From: Hypomyces perniciosus
Taxonomy: Eukaryota; Ascomycota; Sordariomycetes; Hypocreales; Hypocreaceae
DNA: 64,000 nucleotides
Direction of reading: 5' to 3'
Assembly: GCA_008477525.1 (NCBI GenBank)
Contig: SPDT01000005.1
Coordinates: 248,001-312,000 of the forward strand
Shown here piece by piece: positions 1 to 10,785 of the stretch (the stretch's first letter is position 1; the number at the start of each line of letters is the position of its first letter). Below the pieces are notes generated by a model that made no database searches, had not been told where the DNA came from, and worked only from the letters and a program-made list of their open reading frames with translations. The position numbers were made by a program, and so were the translations under genes.

Positions 1-2091
1 GTTCATGACTTGGTCGTATGCGTAAGCTAGTACTTTGGCTTTTCGGTCTTCGCCTGATATTTGATCTTGTTTCCGGAAGTCATCCAATGTGCTTCGGATA
101 TCATTTTTCGTTACTTTATCAGTAAGCAAACCCAGATAAATTTGTGCCAAGAGGAACCTATGGATGGTAAATATGCTGATTCTCCCTGTAGGCTGAGAAC
201 TTACATTCCATCAACGGCTCCTGATATCACAGTCTTAATCTCTTCCTGCAGCTGTTGATCCTGCTGAACAAAAGCTTGTAACAGCTTCAGATGATCTGAA
301 ATGTATCTTTCTACATCGTCGGCACGAGCGCGAATTTCCAGTGATACACAAATTTTAAAGTTATCCATAATCTCCGGAAGGGGTCTCGAGGTCGCAAAGA
401 TACTTGCTTCGTATTTTGTTTGAAGTTTGAAGAGCTCCGAGAGGAACCGGCTCCGACAGCCATCGTCTTCTTGGCACTCGTCGAGGGCATCAATGATGAT
501 GAATACCCTTGAATACAAAGCTGTGACAGAATAAAGAACTTCTAAAGCTTCATCAAACGATGGCCGGGTTTTTCTATTCTTGTGCCTCCCGTAGAGGACT
601 TTAACAGTCTCTGGTAGGGGAGACGGGCGTGGAATTAGCTGTTTTAGCACGCTCATTAGCAAATCCTCAATTGTCTGCTCGGTTTGTCGCTTGAAGTTGC
701 AGTAGATGTATGCGATTCCAGCACTTGGATCGTCACGGAATTTGGATTCGAGGTGATGAACCACGGTTGATGTTACGATTGTCTTGCCTGCCCCGGGAAT
801 GCCTGGACAGAACAACGTCTGCTTGCGTGTATCCAACCAACCTTGGAACTCTATAGACTCAAGGAACCACCTGTTAGTTCCTACTTGGCGTTTCCTAAAG
901 TAGTCGCTTTGCTGTGGGCCATATTCGACTGGTGTGAGCCAGTTAAGGATCTCTTGGTCATCCTTCCTATCCAGCGTTGCCTTGACATGTGTCACATTGG
1001 CCCCAGTCGTGGAGACGGTGTCAAGAACTATATTTGAATTAGGAACTTGCTGTGCACTTAATGAAAGCCACTAACCCTGAGCCAGTATATCCTTCACCGG
1101 ACGCTCCCCGTCAACATCACTCGTCTGCACATATTGCAGGAGTTCCTTTGCAAATGCCGCTGCTACAGCCGCTGCATGTTCTTGCCAATCTTTGTTCTTA
1201 TGAGAGTCCGCATAGTCGCAATGCCTCGGATGACGATGCAAGGGAAGTTATTCATCAGTCCCGCCGCTTCCATTTCGACACAGCGAACATCACCACCCAG
1301 TCCCTTATTGAGCCTATCTCGGAAGACGGCGTCTTTAACGACCTGGTTTCCTGATGCAATCAGACCGTAATGGACACGCATATCCTTGGGACGTCTCTTG
1401 ACAATTTTGGTCTCATCGCAGAATCGGCAACTCTCTTCTTCTTCGTCTTCTTCGTCAACATCATAATCTGCACTCTGGACGACATGGCTATAGTCTGCTC
1501 TGAATAAGATATCACTGAGGGAATCGGATCTGAGTATTTATTTGCCAATCGTGGCCATTTCACCTTCAACTCGTCCAGATACTCTGGTATCCTAGACCCG
1601 TTCAGATCATGCTCCGTCTCCAACTTCGTTAGAGCCGTGAGCAGCGACGTTGGGGGGCTGTTCAATGCCCCTGTTCGCTCAAAGTGACCGCCTTCGTTCG
1701 CTTTGCCAAAGTCCCATTGAACCACACCAGGGAACTGGCTAGTCGGAGTGCTGACCACGACGTCACCGAGTCTGACCTTGGGAGGAATGCCGCCGCCAAT
1801 GCCAACCATAAGACCGATCTTGATGAACGGAAAGGTGCTGACCATGCGGGTGGCGACAGTCGCTGCTGAGCTTGTTCCGATCTCGCCTTTTGGCAGGCAG
1901 GCTATGACGATGTTGTGCTTGCTGATAGACCCCAGGGTGTAGGTGTTGGGGTCGTTTGGTGGCTTTGGAAGATCGTCATGTCTTTGATCCAGCATGGAGA
2001 TTGCCGCAGTCTGCTCTTTAGGAAGAGCACAAACCCATCCTACGGTATATTTGTCGCGGGTTCTGACCTCGAGATCTGTTTGGGAAGCCAT
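1..2091 (-). CDS. PNP-NACHT (NLR-type) protein, 3' end outside window, two frame breaks
   Basis: Read on the minus strand from ATG 2091. Exons are 2091-1076, 1027-205 and 157-1, with introns 1075-1028 (GTTAGT..TAG) and 204-158 (GTAAGT..TAG). The N-terminal third is a purine-nucleoside-phosphorylase-like domain: [11 protein letters not shown], the glycine loop [30 protein letters not shown] and [15 protein letters not shown]-loop module follows, with Walker A GIPGAGKT, Walker [12 protein letters not shown] and the sensor-like ATSRPLPE. The last exon starts [12 protein letters not shown], the usual helical region behind fungal NACHT domains; ankyrin or WD repeats probably lie beyond base 1. Two single-base losses break the PNP domain, near 1526 (before [14 protein letters not shown]) and near 1220 (before [12 protein letters not shown]). 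Both sides of each break match the family, so this is either sequencing error or a young pseudogene. Fungal NLRs act in recognition and cell death; the ligand is unknown. Confidence 0.85.
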
Positions 2092-2679
2092 TGCACAAGG
2101 CTTGGTGAACGCCACAAGGCCGAGGTTCTTGTATAGACTTGATGGCTGTCGTGATTCTTCCAAGGGAAAATGAGAATTTTGTTTTATTCCGTTGCGTGGG
2201 AAGCAAAACAGAAAGCTGATTGAAAGGGCGGGTATTAAATGCCCAACTCCTAGGCCATGCGAGGATGTCTTGGGCAGCAACAGTCACAGCCTCACGTTCT
2301 GCCAAGTACATACAGTTTCAGCTACGGGCCATCCATAACCAATAATTTCTGCCTTTTGATTCAGGCTCTGGATTTTCGATCGTGGGTGCATTGAACCGTC
2401 ATATGGTTGGTCTCTATTCAGGTCTTACATACAGCGCCAATGTCTTCGCCCCCCCACCTTGTCAGCAACCTATCAACTCAGCCCTGCAGAAGCTGAAAAA
2501 CATTTCTGATACGTTGTGGATATTGATAGCAGCAGCCAATCCTAAGGCTTTACACACCATATGGCTTCAGTAACATGACCTTGGACCCCGCTTGAGGGAC
2601 AGACCCCCCTCCTCTTCTTCTTAACAGGTGGTTCTGTCAGGCTCAGTTCGTGTTCCACAGCAGATCTAAGGAATAAGAT
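2092..2679. promoter_or_regulatory. Shared divergent promoter region of the NLR and HET genes
   Basis: This 588-bp gene-free stretch separates two start codons that point away from each other (2091 minus and 2680 plus), so both promoters must lie here. I see no convincing gene and no clear TATA box. Confidence 0.5.
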
Positions 2680-4982
2680 ATGACGCCGTTATACACCGAT
2701 GACGCTCCCCGTGTTGCAGCGCGTGAGTACCCGGGGTGCTTCACCGTGGAGCAAGTCCGTCATCATCTCGGCCAGCCTAGTTCAGATGCCACGGAGCAAG
2801 GGAATTCTCCAGCTCGACAGGGAAATGTGGTAACACCTGGAAACCACTTCCTCCCAAACTGCATCTGTGCCACCCTCCATGTTGGGTGTGACATTACGAG
2901 CTCACAAGACTCGGATGCGAAACGAAACACAGTTGAGGTCACACTAAACCAGCTCCACGCATCCGCCGAAGCAGGTTGTTGGTTCTGTGCTGTCATCTAT
3001 GGCGGAATCAAGGCAGCACCACCTTGGGATCCTGATCTAGAGGCAGAAACGCCGATATTACAGTCATTTTCTATGAGTGCTACGGACACGATGTATGACT
3101 TTTGTGTATCTGCATTTGGAGATAAAGACCGAGTTCAGGAGCCGGAACTGGTGTTTTATGTTGATGAGAATGAAGGTATGTCTTCTACACCGTACGAATT
3201 CCGAGTACAGATATCTCAGTAATTCTATCAGCGACCTCCTCACCATGCAAGCTTTTCCGCGTCAGAAAGGAACCTCCTTACACCGACGTCCATGAGCAAC
3301 TGGCCTTCACAACTCGTCTTCTGCAGAAGTGTTTGGAGAATCACTCATGCACACCTACAATCCCTTCGTCCATGCCCACGCGTCTCCTCCACGTGGACAT
3401 ACAAGATGGGAAGTACGTTACCCGCCTCGTAGAGGGCGTCTCACCTCAGCCATACGTGGCTCTCAGTCACTGCTGGGGCAAATCATTTCCCTCACGCACC
3501 AAAACCACCCTTTGCAATATCGATTCCAGAAAGTCCTGCGTCCCCTGGGCGGATCTTTCACAAGTATTCCGCGACACAGTCGCTCTGACTGAACGTCTCG
3601 GCTTCAAGTATATCTGGATCGATGCCCTTTGTATCATCCAAGATTCCACCCCCGACTGGGAGTTGGAGGCCAGCCGCATGAGTGAAGTCTACTCTTCCTC
3701 TGCGCTTATGCTGAGCGCGGATGCATCTCCCGATACCAATATGGGCTTGTTCCGCTCAGCGAGGATATCCTCAAGGCCGTGGCGGGCAGCCCTGTCGACG
3801 ACCTCATGTTGGGGAAACCACTCAGTGAAAGCCCATTACCTGAAAATCCACTGCACGTTTGGGAAAATAGCGCCTATGTTCAGGCCATCCTGGAAACAGT
3901 TCCAGGTATTCCCGCTGTCCACTCGAGCGTGGTGCTATCAAGAACAGCGCCTCGCAAGACGTGTTGTACACTTCGCTGTGGACGAAGTCTCCTGGGACTG
4001 CATTGGCGGCGTTGAGTGTCAGTGTGGCATGTTCGGTCCGAAATGGAATACATTTAGCGCTCATATTTGGCAGAAGACACTTGGTGAGAGGGAATGCACT
4101 GCGAAGGAGAAGCACACGTTATGGCTGAATACGGTTACATCGTGCAGCGAGCGTGAGCTGTCGTTCTGGACTGATCGACTCCCTTCCATCGCGGGTCTTG
4201 CGAAGCAGTTCATGGCCTCTGGAAAGACGAAGCAGTCTGACGACACCCGAGTATCAACAGCCTCAGATGAGTCCCCTGCAGAAACAAAACAGAAGTTTAC
4301 GGACATCAACCTCGGTACCTACCTCGCGGGCACCTGGTCGGCTTTCCTATCAATAGGTCTGTGTTGGTACACCGAATACAAGCCGGGGAGACGCCTCAAT
4401 ACCGCTTCGGACTACGTTGCGCCATCGTGGTCCTGGGCAAGCGTATCTGGACTCGTGAACTTTGACTTGGATGACGAGTTTTGCGCGGAAATCGCCAGTG
4501 CTCGCTGTTATCCCACCGGGTCAGAGACAGGGAGCATCTCTCATGGCGAGGTCATCCTCAAAGCAAGAATGATACCCGTCAAACTGTTCCAAGGAGAGGT
4601 GGTACTTCCTCAAGCCGGGGGGAAGAGATACGAATATTTGCATTTGGAAGCCCGAGATCCAGCGACAGGCGAGCAAGCATCTCCCGGGATGTATCGCCCC
4701 GACTCCACAGAACACAAGAGCAATGCCGAATTCTTCGCTGGAGCACATCTCATTTGGGGAGACCCCAACACTCGAGGCAAAGATCTAACTCCAGTGCTAG
4801 GTGGAGAGTACTTTGGTATACATATAGCCTTGTCCTTCATCATGGTTGTTAGGATTGTGCAAAATGGGAGTCCAAATGTCTTTGAGCGCATGGGATCGAT
4901 ACACCGCGGGAACAACGGCAGGCCGTACAAGTTGGATGGGTGGTTCGAAGGGATTGAGCCCGAGATTGTGAAACTTGTCTAA
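2680..4982 (+). CDS. HET-domain (heterokaryon incompatibility) protein
   Basis: Two exons, 2680-3175 and 3232-4982, joined across a GTATGT..CAG intron, give 748 aa. The HET domain spans about residues 238-390. Its hallmark motifs are visible: YVALSHCWG near residue 240, VFRDTVALTERLGFKYIWID with DALCIIQD near 292, and SRMSEVYSSSALMLSA. Further on are STRAWCYQEQRLARRVVHF and the tryptophan-rich PSWSWASVSG typical of the family's C-terminal half. The N-terminal part has a cysteine-containing HASAEAGCWFCAVI segment, also common in such proteins. HET proteins trigger a cell-death reaction when incompatible fungi fuse; the domain is distantly TIR-like. The gene is head-to-head with a PNP-NACHT NLR, a context that suggests a shared recognition role (inference). 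The start is the first ATG of the open frame; the frame is intact. Confidence 0.9.
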
Positions 4983-5629
4983 CATGGTCAGCAATCGAGT
5001 CAGTTCCATGGTGATATATTAATAGAATGTGGGAGAAGACTTACACAGATGACAGTGAAGATAAGGAGGTGCCTAGGTATAATTAACATCCCCGTAGAAG
5101 CTGTTGGTAGCTTCATCTCACATAAGAATGAACAGGTGCTTATGATGCCCTCACAGCAAATGTCATTGTAATCATACTACTTACTTAATACTAACTACAC
5201 TACTTACGGTCCTCATTCCTCCTTCTTCCATCATCTGACAAGATATCTTCAAGGGCAATAAAAGAAAAAGAAGAACAAAAAGAAATGAAAAAAAAAAACA
5301 CAGGATGCGGACATATGATACTAATAAAAAATTACTAAACAAACGAGTGTGGACGCGCAAACGGATCTCCCCATCGAACAAAATAACCTGCTCGTATAGA
5401 TATCACACAAAAGGAGTCCTAGGGAAAAACAAAATCGGTGTGTACAAGTCATGCGATGGTTCTTTTTTGTTCCCCCCCCCCCTTCAAACAAAAAAACCGC
5501 ATATATGCATATGCTCTGCGATGGTGGTGATTAGAAATGGTCAAATCATCCATGATCAAACAAAATTCGGCTTTTTTTCACTCGCCCCTTGAGATGCCAT
5601 GCAAATGACGCCAGTTAAAAGGAAGAAGG
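4983..5629. other. Gene-free 3' spacer, tail-to-tail
   Basis: 647 bp between the stops of the HET gene and the Syp1-like gene. It holds A-rich and T-rich tracts (a poly-A run near 5287 and poly-C near 5475) that fit 3' UTRs. No coding sequence is supported. Confidence 0.6.
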
Positions 5630-8600
5630 CTATTTCCCCTCATACTTGCCACCCACAAGCTTTCTTGTAGCCGGCACATCAACCCACGCCTGCTCCAGCA
5701 ATGATAGGCTGGAGCTGGCGGGATTCTCATCTGCAAACGGGTCGATGTCCGAAGTCTCCTTGTCCTTGGCTGGGCCTGTCTCTAACCTCGAGACGGAAAT
5801 GCCACTGCCCACGACCTCGTCACCTGAGGCAGCGTACTCCCACCGTGCCTCAATGTGGCCCGGTACTGGCTCTACCCCTTCGGCACCAACTATACGGCAA
5901 ACAATCTTCTGCACTGTGTCTGTGAGAGTAACATCTCCCAGCCGCCAGTATACAAGGTGCGAATCCTTCAGGTGGGTACCACTGGGCTTTGTCTGGGCTC
6001 CGCTCGCCTTGCCCTCGTACGTCGCTACATAAACAACATTATGGAGCGTCACGGGTGCCGTGAACTTGCTCGCAGGGTTAAGTTGATACTGCAAAAGCAG
6101 TCCCAGCTTGTCACCCTGTGGCTTCCATGCAGGGTTGAGGAGAAGTGGAGCATGCTGCCCCAGCGAGGTTGGCTCAGATTCAGGGGCGAAAACACGGTAT
6201 GAGAATGCTATTGAGGTTTTGGTGAGATGAGAAACGTCAAGAGAGAACTGGTCGGGCTGATCCGGGGATGCGTTATGGACAAAGATGCGGTTCGGGCCGA
6301 TGCGTTCGAGGTTGGCGAAGTTGTTTATCCGAATAGTTTCATGGGCTGTGAGGAGTTAGTAAAATCGCACCAATTAAGTCATTCAGGAGAGTAGCTTACA
6401 CTTTGAGTTGTCGGAGGTGCCAGAGGGGTTGTTCGCAAAGGCGATTTCTCCTGCAATGGAGGCACTCTTGATCACGCCACCCTCGAAAACGGCTGAAACT
6501 GTTTCGATGATGGATGAGGTTAGGCCAGGGCCAGTCAATTCGGGATGCTTAGTATGGGTGAGGCTTCCAAGCGAGTTGCCTGAGCGAACAGACTGAGTGT
6601 CAGAGGTTCCTGCGACACTAGCCTCGGATGCTAATGCAGCTACGGCGGGTGGCGTGAATGACCACGGGCTCCGGGGCGGAGATCCGGGAATAGTGGGCAT
6701 GGTGCCGTCCGACTGGCTCTCCGTGATGTTCGATACCGGCGCGTAGATGGTGTTCCGTACCTCCCGACGGCCCCTCACTGTCATAGAACGACGAGTCGCA
6801 GGGCCCAGCTTGAGCGTATTGGCCACACTCGAAAGGGCAGCCTGTGCTGCTTCTGGATCCTCCTCCTCGACGGGCTTACTCTGGATATTCAGCCTAAATA
6901 ACTGGTCGCCCTCCTCACTTGCAGCCTCCCTCTGGGCTTCGGAGATGGGGTCGTTCATCGGCGCCCGTATCGTGAATCCTTCAGCATCCTTGGAGGGCTG
7001 TGAGGATTCCTGACTGTGATGGGATGGTGGAGGGACGGGCTCGGACGGGATCGACTCATGGCTGCCATTGACTGCGTCTGATGACGGTACCTCGGGGTTC
7101 GGAGCATCTAGGAGAGTATCATTTGCTCCCACACCGTTGGTGTTTCCGTTCAATGGTTTCTCGGTCGAAGGCTCGTCCTGCGATTCAGGACGGCGACTTG
7201 CATCCGGAAGCTCCGGCAGGATAGAAAGCCTGTTCGTCTCGTGAAGATTGGTTGACGATGCCCTAGGAGAAACGCCTCGTCCGTGACTGCTGCCAAGCCG
7301 TCCGAAAGTTGGGCCAGGACCCTTCTGGGGAGAGAGTTGACCGAAGCCAGCATGTACACTCTGTCGCCGTCGACCACCAAACATTGTTCCTAGTCTTCGC
7401 AACTTGGACTCTGCATCTCATCAGTAACGGTATTGTGTAGCAGCTGGAATGAGCCTACTTACCTGGTTTGACCTCGCTAGGCAGCGAGTTATGCTCACTG
7501 GCATCATCGTCGGCAGGTGGTTGAGAGCCGAGGTTCGGAGTGGATGGTATGCTGGGCGGTCCGCTGGTAGAGTTCTGCGATGTATGGGCAGTTGAGCGCC
7601 TAGTTGCTAACCTGGGCTGCGACTGAGCCTTTCCGGCGGTAGCCTTTTGTACGAATCCCTGGACCTCCCTTTCAGTGTTGATCTCGAGCGTCACTGCCAA
7701 GGTCTCGACGGCTACTTCCGAGCTCCGTTGTGCCTGGTCCGACTCGTGGGTTTGGTACTGTGTCAGCAAGTCTCGCAGCAGGTTGACGCGCGACTCGTCT
7801 AGAGCCTGGAGGGTCTCGAAGATGAACGGCGCCTGGGACTCCCATTGTTGTGTGGCCGACTCGAGCTTGGACGACGCGGCATCGACCTTCTGGGTGCTGG
7901 CCTTGCCCCCCTTTTTGCTGAGCTTGTCTGACTTTTCCTGTGCGTCCTCGAGCTCCTTGGCCATGAGCACCAGATTGTTGGATATGTTGTGCATGTTCTG
8001 CGAATCCCGGCGTTGCTGGAACACCCGCAGCGGGTGCTCGACATCCTTCTCGAGACGGTCGGCAAATTGCTGGTGAGACTGGGCGATGCGGTCGACGGCG
8101 TCTGTAATGCGAGACCACGGGACTTGGAAGACGCTGTAGTGATGGCTCGCTATCAGTGAACAAATCCAGAAGTAGGCTAACAGGGAGGGAGGGAGCAAAA
8201 GTCACCCTAGCTCTGACTGCGCATTCGGAGCTTTGAACTGTGCCAGCTTGCGCAGGCCCAAGACATACTGTTCTTCGACGCGACGACGCTCCTAGACGAC
8301 GAAACGAGGCTTCGTTAGCACCCATTCTCGGCTCCAATCCGGTGACACGATGCCGTCATAGCTCGGTGTCTTTGTTTTTCTTCGTACCTGGAGCCAGTCG
8401 GCAATCTCGAGATTGATCTTGTTGATGCGCTTGACCCGGTCGTTGAGCGTGTGTACGGCCTGGTTCGGCTGCAGATGGGCCTGTTCAATGGCGTCAAAAA
8501 CAACGACTCCAATCAGGTTGCATTTCCATTTCCATTTCCATTCCCCTTCCGTTTCCGCGCAACGCGATGCGTCCAACCAGGGACTCGGGCTGGGACTCGG

Positions 8601-8655
8601 GCTGGGACAGACTCACCAGCATGGCCGCATACTCGACCCTCGCCATGTCCTCCAT
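5630..8655 (-). CDS. syp1: Syp1-like endocytic adaptor (F-BAR plus mu-homology domain)
   Basis: Six minus-strand exons (8655-8617, 8480-8388, 8291-8206, 8133-7463, 7410-6400, 6345-5630) give 871 aa in one frame. The start MEDMARVEYAAML, then LNDRVKRINKINLEIADWLQ and ERRRVEEQYVLGLRKLAQFK, is the membrane-bending F-BAR domain (about residues 1-260, with charged coiled-coil helices). A Ser/Pro-rich, presumably disordered linker follows (about 260-595). The C-terminal 270 residues are a muniscin mu-homology domain, starting near SIIETVSAVFEGGV and ending KYEGK. Muniscins help start clathrin-coated pits at the plasma membrane and bind cargo. The small first exon and the 136-nt first intron rest on splice-site reading and family resemblance. 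The family match is strong; no frame break is seen. Confidence 0.9.
8519..8608. repeat. Short tandem repeats in first intron of syp1
   Basis: A hexamer repeat of TTTCCA type (about four units, 8521-8545) is followed by two direct copies of the 12-mer GGGACTCGGGCT (8580-8603). Both lie inside the 136-nt first intron of the Syp1-like gene, which may explain why that intron is longer than the others. Confidence 0.7.
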
Positions 8656-9337
8656 GTTCGGCGGCGGATAAACGGAGGTTCCAAGAAAGAACAAAAGAAC
8701 CTATCCTACGAAGTATATCCGTATATATTAAAGAGATGAGAGAAGAATGGATACGGTGCACCGCTCCTAAACGAATGCGCGCATGGCGGTGCCCAGCGAT
8801 GGCCTGGAACAGAGTCGCCTCGCTGTGCTTCTGGTTGGTGGGAGGAGGTTGGTGGAGAAATGGAGATTGGGATTGGGATGAGGCGACATGCGGAAACGCC
8901 GGTTAAGTCTGCTTGCAGTGCTTACTTTTGTACTAGCAGCACTTAGTGGCGCCTTGGTACGCAGCTTGATAGGCGGCTTGGGTGCTAAAATGGCTGAGCT
9001 ATGGGGGGAGCTCCAGCGCTTCGGGCGGGTGCCCACAGCTGACAGCCCAAAGTCACGGGGACGCGCGCAGAGGGTCTCGGAGAAGCTTCGGCGCAAGACG
9101 CGCGGTATGCACTCGTAGGTGCTCTTCAATTTGGGGTTGACCAGGTGAGTGATATCGCCACAGTCTCGATATCATCATTAATCTCTGCGAATGAAACAAC
9201 TGTGTTATTTACTGGGAGACACGTGTTTGATTACATGAATTGTCTATCTTCTGTATTCAACTCTGCATGACTAGTTGGTTTTCTTACTATTGCCATCATT
9301 AGCCTTCCTCTCCCTTCACTCACTCCATCCCCCCCCC
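8656..9337. promoter_or_regulatory. Divergent promoter region, syp1 and kinase
   Basis: 682 bp between two outward-facing start codons (8655 minus and 9338 plus). A pyrimidine-rich stretch with a C run (9328-9337) directly precedes the kinase ATG. A 120-codon open frame on the minus strand here has no recognisable protein features and I do not call it. Confidence 0.5.
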
Positions 9338-10648
9338 ATGGACTCATCTTCAGACTGGAAGTCATCCCTCTCGGCATTAGATCGATATGAAATCATCCAG
9401 AGAATGTCAGTTATACTGAATCATTTATTACATCTCCTCCAATTTTCTCACATGTCTTGGCAGACGTGAATCCCTCCCCTCTCAGGAGATGAGTGAGGCC
9501 ATCACCGTCGAGGAGACAGCCTACCAAGACTCATCTACACGTGTAAGTCACGCCAAAACACTCAACTCTAAGATGAATGACTGAATTAACCCGTTCATAG
9601 GACGAATATGATGCTGCTTGTTCCTCAGACACCATCACTACCTCCCAACCTAAGTCTACAACTGCCAGCTCTCCACTCCCTTCTCACCTTGATACGCCAG
9701 ACACCGGCATTCGTATCGGCTCATATCACAACTGCACTCCCGTCTCAGAAGGAATCACCTCCGAAGTCTATCGCTCCGAAGACAAAGCCCTCAAAGTCAT
9801 CGTCGCACACCATAATCTCGCTCCTCACAGTCCCCAGCGCGAAGTCAAGATCCTCCGCACTCTCATCCTCCCTGCATGCCCTTCTCCACGTCTTCCACGA
9901 CCAGGAGCAGCGTCTCGTGCTCGTCTTCCCTTTTATGCCTCTCACACTCGCAGACCTACTCGACAAGGGAACCAACATGTCAAACTCCCAAATCCGCTCT
10001 ATTTTCTCTGATACGCTAAACGCTCTCCAAGCGATCCATTCCCAGGGGATCGTCCACCGTGATATAAAGCCCTCTGCTATCCTTCTCTCCTCTCCATCTG
10101 GCCCTGCATTCCTCTCAGACTTTGGAACCGCATGGCACCCCGAATTCTCCGCCTACGTCGAGCCGCCCTCCGATAAGATCCTCGACATCGGCACAGGACC
10201 CTACCGCGCTCCGAAGTCCTCTTCGGCAACAAATCCTACAATACACCAGTGGACATGTGGGCCCTCGGCACCGTCCTCGCAGAAGCCATCCACCCATCTG
10301 TCTCGCCACTCTTTGAGTCTCGCCCTGTACACGAAGATGGCAACCAGCTAGGTCTTATTCTCAGCATATTCCAGACGTTGGGGACGCCGACTCCGGAGAC
10401 TTGGCCTGAGGCGAAGGAGTTTAAAGTCACGCCGTTTGAGCTGTGGACGGTGTTTGCGCCGAGGCCTTGGGAGGAAATACTGCCAGATGTTGACTCGAAT
10501 TGGAGAGAGTTGGTGGCTGCATTCGTTCGGTATGATGGAAGTAGAGCTTCTGCTGAGCAGGTGTGTATCCGCCATCTCTTGCAGTTGGGGAATCGACTAA
10601 CATTCTTACTAGGCATTGAAATTCAAGTGTTTCGTAGACCACGAGTGA
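9338..10648 (+). CDS. CDK-like (CMGC) protein kinase, two compensating frame breaks
   Basis: Exons 9338-9405, 9464-9542, 9601-10560 and 10613-10648 add up to 381 codons. The N-terminus (MDSSSDWKSSLSALDRYEII) precedes the kinase lobe: EGITSEVYRSEDKALKVI with the ATP lysine, HRDIKPS catalytic loop, DFGTAWHP metal-binding motif, and a C-lobe with VDMWALGTVLAEA and LGTPTPETWPEA. This arrangement resembles the fungal CDK-like kinases related to CDK-activating kinases (inference from motifs). The frame changes near 9861 (+1) and returns near 10212 (-1), inside the APE motif: APK is read in one frame and PEVLFGNKSYNTP in the other. Conserved sequence runs through both frames, so two base errors or a damaged gene are both possible. 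It ends 137 bp from the stop of the oppositely oriented Listerin gene. Confidence 0.82.
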
Positions 10649-10785
10649 AAATGCTCTATTCGACGACCCATTCATCTAGTTCCCCCTTTTTGGTTCAGCT
10701 ATCATTGATATTCTGTGATATACTCCGTACATGCATCATATCATACTCATCATCATGATCGTCATCCTCTATCCACAACCACCTC

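Noticed and set aside
8767..9129. 120-codon minus-strand open frame upstream of syp1.
   Set aside because: No motif, no splice link to syp1 and a composition like random GC-rich DNA; it lies in the promoter/5' UTR zone.
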